Below, in pieces: positions 1 to 6,264 of a stretch of 6,507 nt of DNA. The DNA is from Nitrosomonas sp. (lineage in GTDB: Bacteria; Pseudomonadota; Gammaproteobacteria; Burkholderiales; Nitrosomonadaceae): NCBI GenBank assembly GCA_016721865.1, contig JADKHF010000038.1:1-6507 (forward strand), given 5' to 3'. Each line of letters starts with the position of its first letter. Position 1 is the first letter of the stretch. The position numbers and the translations under genes were made by a program. Below the pieces are notes generated by a model. The model made no database searches, was not told where the DNA came from, and was given only the letters and a program-made list of their open reading frames with translations.

Positions 1-205
1 TAGCCATGGGAGCTCCCTTGATAAAAAAATTAAAATAGTTACGAAAGTAAATTACTTGCAAGTTTTTCACTTTTCACTTTGTCTCTATGCAACTTCTGTG
101 CAGTTAACAATCCACTTACCAGAAGATACCACAAAAGCCAAGTTAAAGTGCATTCTGCCCAAAACAAACCCGCTTTGCAAGTATGCGACTGAAGTTTACA
201 TTGAG

Positions 206-227
206 TATGTTGCATATTTACAACATA
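206..227. repeat. Inverted repeat TATGTTG-N8-CAACATA
   Basis: Perfect 7-base arms flank an 8-base AT-rich loop within the non-coding upstream region. There is no following T-tract, so it is not a standard terminator. It could be an operator or a weak hairpin. Confidence 0.35.
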
Positions 228-452
228 ACATTGTAACAGTATTCATTCACGCTAAAACTTCAAAATGACGGATAAGAATGTGTTTTTCACCTTCTCATAG
301 CCAAGTTCGCATTAATGCTAACAATTCTTGTAATATAAAATAATAGATACCACACAACTTATTTTGTCCGAGTCTTATTAGCTGTATCTACTATCGCCAT
401 GGATCATTACTTCACTTTAGTTGCAGCATACACAGTTAGTTTGTTGATGCTG

Positions 453-468
453 TGTGACTAAAATCACA
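453..468. promoter_or_regulatory. Perfect CRP-type binding site TGTGA-N6-TCACA
   Basis: The bases read TGTGA, a six-base spacer (CTAAAA), then TCACA. This is an exact match to the core consensus of CRP/Vfr-family regulators. The centre lies at about 460.5, roughly 150 bases upstream of the first in-frame wzm start candidate and 120 upstream of the ATG at 580. The spacer overlaps a -10-like hexamer TAAAAT (459-464), so the site could also act as an operator. A perfect 16-bp core in AT-rich DNA is unlikely but not impossible by chance. Which regulator binds, and whether it activates or represses, is inference. Confidence 0.55.
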
Positions 469-474
469 TATTTA

Positions 475-491
475 CACTAATTAATTTAGTG
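475..491. repeat. Inverted repeat CACTAA-N5-TTAGTG
   Basis: Two perfect 6-base arms are separated by TTAAT. The repeat begins 6 bases after the CRP-type palindrome, so the two together look like a compound operator region upstream of wzm. No known regulator is recognised for this sequence, and the arms are short enough to be chance in AT-rich DNA. Confidence 0.35.
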
Positions 492-610
492 CGATACGCT
501 TAGTTTTGTACTTGCTACAGCTGCCTTGCGGGCGTCCATCTGTTTTTACATTGTAATTTTTCGCTTAAAATCTGCGATAATGTTTTATTCTGTGCTTTAT
601 ATTCAATTTC

Positions 611-1441
611 TTGCATCTGTTCAATTTTACCTTTTTAGAAAACTTTCTAAGCCTCAGGCAACACTACCCGCTTATCTTGCAAATGGTCAAGCGGGAAGTG
701 ATTGGCCGCTACAGAGGCTCATTTCTGGGATTATTATGGGCATTTGTCAATCCCATTCTGATGCTGGCCATCTATACATTTGTTTTCGGTGTAGTGTTTA
801 AAGTGCGCTTAGATCCGCAAAACACCGATATATATGATGATAAATTTGCCTTTGCATTATTATTATTTATCGGATTGATTCTGTTTAATTTATTCTCCGA
901 ATGCCTTTCCCGCGCACCTGGATTGGTACTCGCGAATGTAAATTACGTTAAAAAAGTTATTTTCCCGCTGGAAATCTTGCCGCTGGTTTCTTTAGGCTCC
1001 GCGTTGTTTCATGCCGGAATTAGTTTTTTGGTGTTATTTACTTTTATGCTGGTTATTGACCATCCCATTCACTGGACACTGATTTGTTTGCCTATCATCA
1101 TACTGCCACTGCTATTACTCGTCATGGGATTGTCCTGGATGCTTGCTTCAATCGGGGTTTATGTGCGTGACATTGGACAATTTATTGGTTTGATCTTGAC
1201 CATGCTACTGTTTATGAGTCCGATTTTTTATCCGGCCTCTGCATTGCCGGAATCTGTTCGTAATTATCTATTTCTCAACCCCCTAACTTTTATTATTGAA
1301 CAAGCACGTGCAGTAACATTATATGGTCAACTTCCGGATTGAGCGGCTTAGTTATCTATTATATGCTTGCTACAATAGTTTCCCTGGGCCGGTTTGATGT
1401 GGTTTATGAAAACACGCAAGGGATTTGCTGATGTTCTCTAA
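611..1441 (+). CDS. Polysaccharide ABC transporter permease Wzm (3' end frameshifted)
   Basis: Wzm is the inner-membrane subunit of the ABC exporter that moves a finished lipid-linked polysaccharide to the periplasm. The protein has the family hallmark near the N terminus (KREVIGRYRGSFLGLLW, about residues 25-41), several hydrophobic membrane segments, and MSPIFYPASALP followed by LNPLTFIIEQAR near the end. As written the frame stops at 1342 (243 residues). Restoring one G near 1341 and removing one G from the GGG run at 1386-1388 continues it through a last membrane helix to MKTRKGFADVL and a TAA at 1439-1441, about 276 residues, normal for Wzm. The truncated product would lose its final helix. 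The start is uncertain: TTG 611 is the first candidate in frame and has no clear ribosome site, while ATG 580 lies in another frame. It overlaps wzt by 11 bases, as expected for a translationally coupled pair. Confidence 0.9.
1418..1423 (+). promoter_or_regulatory. Ribosome binding site of wzt (AAGGGA)
   Basis: AAGGGA lies 7 bases before ATG 1431 inside the end of wzm. It supports 1431 as the true start of wzt, although the uninterrupted ATPase frame only opens well downstream. Confidence 0.6.
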
Positions 1442-1599
1442 TCCAGCCAATTCTAAAACAGCCATTAGCGCTTTAAAGCTATCCAAATGCTATCAGTTGT
1501 ATCAGCATCCCAAGGATCGTTTAAAATAATTCTTATGGCCGCACAAATGGTGGGGGCCGTCAATTTTATCGTGAGTTATGGGCGCTGCACGATATTGAT

Positions 1600-2139
1600 T
1601 TGACTGTGATGCCAGGAGAAGTTATTGGTATCGTAGGTCAAAACGGTTCCGGAAAGTCGACACTGCTACAATTGGTTTGCGGCACTTTGACGCCCACTCA
1701 GGGTGAAGTCCAGGTAAATGGTCGTGTTGCTGCTTTGCTGGAGCTGGGCGCCGGGTTTAATCCCGAATTTACCGGCCGCGAAAACGTTTTAATGAGCGCG
1801 GCGATCATGGGATTCAGTCAATCACAGATTGCCGATCGCATAGAGGATATTATTGATTTCTCCGGTGTTCGTGATTTCATCGATCAACCGGTCAAAACTT
1901 ATTCCAGTGGCATGTATGTGCGCCTGGCATTTTCCGTCGCGATTAATGTCGATCCAGACATTCTGGTTATAGATGAAGCCTTGTCAGTGGGCGATGGCGC
2001 ATTCGCGCGCAAATCATTCGACCGCATCATGCATATGCGCGATGCGGGAAAAACAATTTTATTTTGCTCCCACTCGCTGTTTCAGGTTGAATCGTTATGC
2101 AGCCGAGCTATCTGGATTAATCAGGGAAAATTGTTTTAG
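1600..2139 (+). CDS. Wzt nucleotide-binding domain (open segment)
   Basis: This uninterrupted 179-residue stretch carries a complete ABC ATPase core apart from its N-terminal strands. Visible motifs are Walker A GQNGSGKST (residues 13-21), signature YSSGM (101-105), Walker B ILVIDE (121-126), D-loop SVGD (129-132) and the switch histidine in CSHS (158). ELGAGFNPEFTGREN (48-62) is typical of the Wzt/TagH polysaccharide-export subfamily. The ATG at 1600 is internal: the conserved residues YRELWALHDIDLTV lie just upstream in the same frame, which extends back to about 1553. No catalytic residue is missing. Confidence 0.92.
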   Translation: MTVMPGEVIGIVGQNGSGKSTLLQLVCGTLTPTQGEVQVNGRVAALLELGAGFNPEFTGRENVLMSAAIMGFSQSQIADRIEDIIDFSGVRDFIDQPVKTYSSGMYVRLAFSVAINVDPDILVIDEALSVGDGAFARKSFDRIMHMRDAGKTILFCSHSLFQVESLCSRAIWINQGKLF

Positions 2140-2717
2140 ATGGCGAATCGGCGCAAGTGGTATCCGCTTATCAGGCATTTCTAGATCAAAGTATAACAAA
2201 TTCAATCCCTGAAACATCCAATATCCGCACTGATATCACTGCATTTGACAGGAATCACACATCGGGTAGCGCCCATCTGGAAAAAGTCAAGCTACTGGCA
2301 AATGAGATCAACACGCAGCATGCTATCATCACAAGCGGTCAATCCGGCATCACGTTATGGGTCACTTTCGCTTCGGATCCCTCATTACCTTGCCCCAATG
2401 TGGCAATGACAATACAAGCAAAAGACGGCCGCACGATCACCAGTGCGGCAACATGGGAAGACCAGTTTAGTGTGCAGCGCAATTTTGAAGGATATGGACA
2501 GATTTGTCTCAGACTGGATCAAATGCCGCTACTTAGGGGTGAATATCAGATTAATGTATATCTCCTCTGTGAGCGCGGCATACATCTCTATGATGCAGCA
2601 GAAAGTGTGGCGACCTTGCAGGTAAAACAAATAAGCCGTCTGCAGGGGATATTTTTTCAATTTCCCCATCAGTGGGAAAATAACCATATTAGTACGCATA
2701 ATGACCAAGACAGTTAA
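2133..2717 (+). CDS. Wzt C-terminal carbohydrate-recognition domain (open segment)
   Basis: This frame continues Wzt after the break at 2127-2130. It begins VLDGESAQVVSAYQAFLDQ, the linker after the ATPase, then a beta-rich region of about 150 residues. Signs of Wzt_C are GSAHLEKVKLL near its start, LRGEYQINVYLLCERGIHLYD in its second half (spanning two strands), and QGIFFQFPHQW at the end. In E. coli O8/O9a-type exporters this domain recognises the modified non-reducing end of the glycan. By analogy it may read the methyl or acyl mark made by the neighbouring enzymes, which is inference. The frame has no start of its own with a ribosome site; ATG 2157 is internal. Confidence 0.82.
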   Translation, partial: VLDGESAQVVSAYQAFLDQSITNSIPETSNIRTDITAFDRNHTSGSAHLEKVKLLANEINTQHAIITSGQSGITLWVTFASDPSLPCPNVAMTIQAKDGRTITSAATWEDQFSVQRNFEGYGQICLRLDQMPLLRGEYQINVYLLCERGIHLYDAAESVATLQVKQISRLQGIFFQFPHQWENNHISTHNDQDS

Positions 2718-2795
2718 TCACAATTTGGCGCAAGGTGCTCGATACTACCGGAAAACCGGTCATATCGCTTCGATTGCCACATCAACACCCTCCCT

Positions 2796-3452
2796 TTCAA
2801 AGACCTTGCTTTCCCGCTAAACGTCTATGCGCATGCCTTGCTGTTAGAGGAAGGCAAAGCCACCTATCATTATGGGTTGTTCCAAGATAACCAAACCAGC
2901 CTGCAGACAGCACAGCAATTTTCTACGGATCTGTTGATGGTCAGGCTACCGCCGCCTCCTTGCCGCGTTCTGGAAGTGGGTGTTGGTCTGGGCACCACTC
3001 TTTCCCTATTAAATCAGCGCGGTTATGATGTTCATGGCATCACTCCCGACGCACAACAAATCGCTTATATTCAAAAAAACTTGGATTCAGGGGCTTCCGT
3101 AAGCTGCCATTCGCTGCAAGATTTTAAAGCCCAGCCAGAATGCTTTGATGTTGTGCTATTACAAGAATCCGCACAATATATCGAGCCGTTGGTCATTTTT
3201 AATAAAGCACTCGATCTGCTCCCCTTATCCGGTGATTTAGTCATTATTGATGAATTCGCACTGAAATATGATGAAGCAGGAATTGGAGGTCTTCATCTGC
3301 TTAATGATATGGTAGCACTTGCAGAACGGTTCGGATTTGAGCTGGTTGAGCGCATGGATCTATCCACTCAGGCGGCACCCACACTGGATTATCTATTGCA
3401 TTACCGCAACGCACCGGCAAAGACTGATCAAGGATCTTACTTTGACCGATGA
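2796..3452 (+). CDS. SAM-dependent methyltransferase domain (open segment)
   Basis: Class I methyltransferase fold. After FKDLAFPLNVYAHALLLEEG and HYGLF comes motif I, LEVGVGLG (2970-2993), which binds SAM, followed by VHGITPD at the end of the second strand. DVVLLQESAQYIE fits motif IV, and GDLVIIDEFAL fits the later strand with an acidic residue. Reading continues correctly only to about 3404; the last 15 residues before the TGA at 3450-3452 are out of frame relative to the fusion. The apparent start at TTG 2838 is internal, because conserved sequence reads in frame upstream of it. It could methylate a sugar hydroxyl, possibly as a chain cap as in WbdD-type O-antigen systems, but no sequence feature proves the substrate. 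Confidence 0.82.
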   Translation, partial: FKDLAFPLNVYAHALLLEEGKATYHYGLFQDNQTSLQTAQQFSTDLLMVRLPPPPCRVLEVGVGLGTTLSLLNQRGYDVHGITPDAQQIAYIQKNLDSGASVSCHSLQDFKAQPECFDVVLLQESAQYIEPLVIFNKALDLLPLSGDLVIIDEFALKYDEAGIGGLHLLNDMVALAERFGFELVERMDLSTQAAPTLDYLLHYRNAPAKTDQGSYFDR

Positions 3453-3481
3453 GCAGCTCACGCGACTGGATGAATCAAACC

Positions 3482-3978
3482 GGCTATCACAAAAAGTATG
3501 CCAGCGGACATTATGGTTATGCCTTGTTACATTTTAGAAAAAAAACGGCGCCTAAATGGCGCTTACAGATTCTAGAAAAGAATCAGGTCCCGGAAATGTT
3601 CGATTTGTTTAAGAAAACATTCCATCACGACATAACGCCAACCACATGGCAATGGAAATACGGCTCAAATTCAGGATGTGAAATTGGCATTTGGCGGGAA
3701 AATAAATTAATCGCCCATTATGGTGGCGTTAGCCGGAAAATCCTGTTCTTTGGTCAGCCTCAAACCGCTGTGCAAATTGGGGATGTGATGGTGGATACGA
3801 GTGAACGCGGCACACCACCCGGAAGGCCCTTTTTTCTGATGGCAGCAACCTTCCCTAGAGCGGTACATCGGTTATGGAAAACCCTATCTGATTGGTTTTG
3901 GTTTTCCAAACGAACGCGCCATGAAAGTTGCAGAACGGCTTGGGTTATACGCCGAGGTCGGGCATATGACAGAATTTC
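3482..3978 (+). CDS. GNAT acetyltransferase-like domain, first half (two frames)
   Basis: After GYHKKYASGHYGYALLHF comes a stretch typical of GNAT enzymes in polysaccharide clusters: LQILEKNQVPEMFDLFKKTF, then TWQWKYG, then IAHYGGVSRKILFFG, then the core strand VQIGDVMVDTSERG. The frame is correct to about 3854. From 3855 a shifted frame gives LERYIGYGKPYLIGFGFPNE and RAMKVAERLGLYAEVGHMTE, which fits the cofactor-site helix and following strand of the fold. Uncorrected, the first frame runs into unrelated sequence and stops at 4021. The usual RKGPFF motif after SERGT reads as PGRPFF here, which suggests compensating small losses. An acetyl or other acyl group transferred to an amino sugar is a reasonable guess. 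Confidence 0.68.
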
Positions 3979-4506
3979 ATGGAGTACCCGGACACGACTC
4001 CGCTCTGGGGAACACGTCTGAACCTGATTGGCCGTGAACAAGCAGACTTTGCAGCAACTGCTGCCGATCGATGCTGGCAACATATGGCCGCAGATCTGCA
4101 AACGGCTATCATCGGTGTACGCGATTGGCAGTATCTGCTACACCGCTACCTCGACCATCCCAATCAACATACCAGATCATGCTAGTGGAAATCGTTTCAG
4201 TAAGCATGCTCGCGGCATCCTGGTACTGCGGTATGATCCGGAAGGGTGCGAAATCGTTGATCTCATCGCACCGCTAGCCGAAATTCCATTATTGATTACG
4301 CATGCCAGACGACTGGCTGGCATGCACGGCGCTAGACGAGTATTTTGCCGCATTACCGCAAACTTCGCCGACTATTTTTCCGTTGCTGGCGGAACACAAC
4401 AAACGGTGAATATCCATATACCCGCAAACGCCTGGAGCAATGGGCCATCCCCGAAACACCTAAAGATCACTGGTGGTTAATGAGTGGTGATAAGGACTTC
4501 CGCTAA
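3979..4506 (+). CDS. C-terminal half of the GNAT-like enzyme (multiple frames)
   Basis: The first part reads PLWGTRLNLIGREQADFAA through VRDWQYLLHRYLDHPNQH up to about 4170. A short middle frame gives YQIMLVE, and from about 4191 a third frame gives RFSKHARGILVLRYDPEG through AEIPLLITHARRLAG, GARRVFCRITANFADYF and VNIHIPANAW. A final shift near 4447 gives IPETPKDHWWLMSGDKDFR and the stop. This resembles the second GNAT-like lobe of two-lobed acyltransferases that end in WWLxxGDxDF. The lobe lacks a clear acetyl-CoA motif, so it is probably structural or substrate-binding. The boundaries follow from where each frame stops making sense and are good to about ten bases. Confidence 0.6.
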
Positions 4507-4639
4507 ATGGCCATCACCCAGTCCAGACTGCACTCAAGCTTGATAGGAGTTCATAGGCTATTCAGGTTAAAATAATAGCAGGATTCTGTTTCACGTAGAT
4601 CATGGCAAACAAAAAAACCAACCGATAACTGAGATTTTC

Positions 4640-4963
4640 TTGGAAAACCTACTTGTTCCTAATCAAGCCAGTACAAATATCCCTTGCACACACGCACTTG
4701 TGTTTGCCCCGCACCCAGACGATGAAGTATTCGGCTGCGGCGGCGCCATTATGCGTCACATTGAACAGAATGTTCCTGTTCGCGTCATCATCGTATCCGA
4801 TGGTGCGCATGGCGTAAGCGACGAAAACAAAACTGAATATACCCGGCAACGCCGGAATGAAAGCATTACTGCTGCCCATCTCTTGGCTATGGCATGCCCA
4901 TTTTCTGGCAGTACCAGGACCGGCAAGTCTGTTATAGCGAGAAACTTATTCAGGAAATTTTAA
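4640..4963 (+). CDS. PIG-L deacetylase, N-terminal segment
   Basis: The segment starts HALVFAPHPDDEVFGCGGA. PHPDDE (residues 24-29) is the PIG-L/LmbE zinc-binding motif, with His and two Asp positioned as in active members. RVIIVSDGAHG is the following strand and SDG loop. RRNESITAAHLL matches the conserved RxxE helix. After about 4885 the frame is wrong: the last 25 or so residues before the stop at 4961-4963 are not family-like, and the true continuation is one frame over (GYGMPIFWQYQDR). Confidence 0.85.
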   Translation: MENLLVPNQASTNIPCTHALVFAPHPDDEVFGCGGAIMRHIEQNVPVRVIIVSDGAHGVSDENKTEYTRQRRNESITAAHLLAMACPFSGSTRTGKSVIARNLFRKF

Positions 4964-6033
4964 CAGCCATTCGTGAAACTGGCGCTGACTTGGTTTATGC
5001 GCCATCAGTTTTCGAGATGCATCCGGATCATCGCGTGCTGGGGATGGCTGTCGTAGAAGCAATCAGGCGAATAGGCAAAGCAGTGCACGTAGCATTGTAT
5101 GAAGTCGGTATCCCATTGCGTCCCAATCAATTGCTTGATATCAGTGATCTGACCGCACGCAAAACGGCTGCCATGGAATGTTTTGTTTCACAAAATGCAA
5201 GACAACGTTACGACCAGCATATTGCCGCGCTCAATCGTTATCGCACCTATACCCTGCCCGCCAGTGTAACAGCAGCGGAAGCCTATATTGTGATCCCGGC
5301 TGAAGAGTTGACCAATGATCCGCTCAAACTGTATCAGTCGGAACACACCCGCCAGAAAGCCTTGGGATTGGCTCTGGACAGCAGCGACATGCCGCTGGTC
5401 AGTATCATCATTCGCAGTATGGATCGCCCTACATTATCCGATGCACTGGACTCGGTTGCCTTGCAGACTTATCCGAATATTGAAGTGGTCCTCGTCAACG
5501 CAAAAGGTGTAGATCATCGAGAAATAGATGAATGGTGTGGACAGTTTCCAATCCGGATAACCACCAATCATGAATTGCTGAATCGCAGCCGGGCAGCAAA
5601 CATTGGTTTGAATGCAGCGCAAGGAAACTACCTGATTTTTCTTGATGATGACGACTTATTTTATCCCGAGCATATCGCGACTCTGGTAGCTGCTCTGCAA
5701 AATCACTCCAATATTCGATGCGCATACTCTGGCGTACGCGTGGAGTATTACGTGGATCAACAACTGCAGACCGTTACTGCATTTAATGAGCCTTACAATC
5801 AACACCGGCTTTGGGGCAGGAATTTTATTCCAATTCACGCCATGTTGTTTAAACAATCTTTGGTAACTAAAGATCATTGTCGTTTTGATGAAAATCTGAA
5901 AGTTTTCGAAGATTGGGATTTCTGGATTCAGCTTACACAGCACAGCGATATATTACATATCGATAAAATTACCGCTATTTACCGCAATTATGGTTACTCT
6001 GGCTTAGGACTTAAACAGGATGAAGCTTTTTGA
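4894..6033 (+). CDS. PIG-L C-terminal part plus family-2 glycosyltransferase
   Basis: This is the longest intact frame (379 residues). Residues 1-160 finish the PIG-L domain: YAPSVFEMHPDH carries the second metal-site motif HPDH (43-46), and TARKTAAMECFVSQ is typical of the late helix. From residue 167 a GT-A domain begins at PLVSIIIRSMDRPTLSDAL, continues with SVALQTYPNIEVVLVN and SRAANIGLNAAQG, and has the metal-binding acidic cluster LDDDD (250-254). FEDWDFWIQL (338-347) supplies the acidic catalytic-base region. The domains share one frame with no stop, so the fusion does not depend on frame correction. The ATG at 4894 is internal to the PIG-L domain. The TGA at 6031-6033 comes from the short T run; the coiled coil follows directly in the next frame. 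Confidence 0.9.
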   Translation: MPIFWQYQDRQVCYSEKLIQEILTAIRETGADLVYAPSVFEMHPDHRVLGMAVVEAIRRIGKAVHVALYEVGIPLRPNQLLDISDLTARKTAAMECFVSQNARQRYDQHIAALNRYRTYTLPASVTAAEAYIVIPAEELTNDPLKLYQSEHTRQKALGLALDSSDMPLVSIIIRSMDRPTLSDALDSVALQTYPNIEVVLVNAKGVDHREIDEWCGQFPIRITTNHELLNRSRAANIGLNAAQGNYLIFLDDDDLFYPEHIATLVAALQNHSNIRCAYSGVRVEYYVDQQLQTVTAFNEPYNQHRLWGRNFIPIHAMLFKQSLVTKDHCRFDENLKVFEDWDFWIQLTQHSDILHIDKITAIYRNYGYSGLGLKQDEAF

Positions 6034-6263
6034 CCGGCGAACAATTGGAGGAGCTGATTCAATACCGGGAGGATGCGATAGCCAGTCTCCGCAGCCAGGT
6101 GGCTAATAATGATCAATTGGTCGCTTCGCTGCAGAGTCACCTTGAACAGAATACACTTGCAAGTCTTCAACACGAACAATCTTTACAAAAAACCATTAAT
6201 GATCTACAAAAAACAATTAATAATCAACAAAAAACTATCCAATTTGCAGAAAACAATCCATGA
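6030..6263 (+). CDS. Coiled-coil segment following the glycosyltransferase
   Basis: Starting TGEQLEELIQYREDAIASL, this stretch is rich in Gln, Glu, Asn and Lys with Leu or Ile spaced at heptad intervals. It ends in near-identical heptads LQKTIND, LQKTINN and QQKTI. It continues the glycosyltransferase once one T is added at 6027-6031. TTG 6030 is not a real start. Coiled coils of this kind often oligomerise or space domains in polysaccharide enzymes. It stops at 6261-6263 only because of the extra base at 6243-6245. Confidence 0.72.
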   Translation: MTGEQLEELIQYREDAIASLRSQVANNDQLVASLQSHLEQNTLASLQHEQSLQKTINDLQKTINNQQKTIQFAENNP

Positions 6264-6264
6264 C
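6183..6264 (+). repeat. Four 21-bp coding repeats (LQKTIxD heptads)
   Basis: Units at 6183-6203, 6204-6224, 6225-6243 (shortened to 19 bases) and 6244-6264 encode LQKTIND, LQKTINN, QQKTIQ and LQKTIHD. The third unit falls short of 21 bases by two, exactly where the reading frame changes. Either two bases were lost from a perfect heptad repeat or one was gained. Tandem repeats like this change length easily by slippage. Confidence 0.65.

Larger units (their letters stand above)
1..579. other. AT-rich non-coding region upstream of wzm
   Basis: I find no credible gene here on either strand. The longest open frame (56-268, +) starts at TTG, has no ribosome binding site and encodes a low-complexity product that resembles nothing I recognise. 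The region is clearly richer in A and T than the genes that follow. It holds a perfect CRP-type palindrome at 453-468, an inverted repeat at 475-491, a 7-bp inverted repeat at 206-227, and short perfect palindromes at 8-17 (GGGAGCTCCC) and 55-62 (CTTGCAAG). It probably carries the promoter of the export operon, but I could not fix a convincing -35/-10 pair. No JUMPstart/ops motif (GGCGGTAG) is present on the + strand. Confidence 0.7.
1431..2717 (+). pseudogene. ABC transporter ATPase Wzt with C-terminal carbohydrate-binding domain, disrupted
   Basis: Wzt powers polysaccharide export with Wzm. The reconstructed protein is about 429 residues: a 32-residue N-terminal lead including LSKCYQLYQHPKDRLK, the ATPase domain, and a C-terminal Wzt_C-type domain. 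Three lesions break it. TAA at 1527-1529 stands where CAA (Gln) would be expected between LK and FLWP. The GGGGG at 1552-1556 has one G too many. The AAAA at 2127-2130 is one A short, giving a stop at 2137-2139 that separates ATPase and C-terminal domain. After correction the join reads WINQGK-IVLDGESAQVVSAY, typical of this family. ATG 1431 is chosen because of the AAGGGA site and the overlap with wzm. It overlaps the next gene by 17 bases. Whether the lesions are real or sequencing errors is open; the family call is firm. Confidence 0.88.
2701..4506 (+). pseudogene. Fused SAM methyltransferase and GNAT-like acetyltransferase, multiply frameshifted
   Basis: Joining open stretches across frames gives one protein of about 600 residues. 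ATG 2701 begins MTKTVNHNLAQGARYYRK, and TAA 4504-4506 follows WWLMSGDKDFR. Single-base shifts that restore it are: one T short at 2795-2797; one C extra at 3404-3405; one C extra near 3481; one C extra at 3853-3855; one base extra near 3975-3978; one base short near 4170; one A short near 4189-4191; one base short near 4445-4450. A net three-base loss near 3813-3835 is also likely. The methyltransferase and acetyltransferase halves share one continuous reading once corrected (RLIKDLTLTDEQLTRLDESN-GYHKKYASGHYGYA), with no stop, spacer or start between them. It overlaps wzt by 17 bases, so it belongs to the export operon. It is probably a glycan-tailoring enzyme. The substrate is unknown. Confidence 0.75.

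Noticed and set aside
8..17. GGGAGCTCCC followed by an A-rich run, as a terminator
   Set aside because: The palindrome has no loop and no T-tract follows on the plus strand, so it cannot form a standard intrinsic terminator.
56..268. 70-residue open frame in the upstream region
   Set aside because: It starts at TTG without a ribosome site in AT-rich DNA, and the product has no recognisable domain. Chance is the better explanation.
526..801. 91-residue open frame overlapping the start of wzm
   Set aside because: Its last two-thirds lie over clearly family-like Wzm sequence in another frame, so it is a shadow. Its ATG at 580 was considered only as a possible displaced wzm start.
3760..4101. 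113-residue open frame on the minus strand
   Set aside because: It lies opposite the GNAT-like gene, which gives family-like protein on the plus strand. It is open only because frame changes there leave no dominant plus-strand frame.
4486..4518. GGTGAT / ATCACC inverted repeat around the stop of the fused modification gene
   Set aside because: Six-base arms with a loop of about 21 bases and no T-tract are too weak to call a terminator.
4540..4573. TTGATA and TAAAAT boxes between the two fused genes, as a promoter
   Set aside because: Each box resembles a consensus element, but the spacing of 22 bases is too long for a sigma-70 promoter.
611..6033. Programmed ribosomal frameshifting as the cause of the frame changes
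   Set aside because: The shifts go both ways, about sixteen times, without shared slippery heptamers or downstream structures. No known recoding system works like that.
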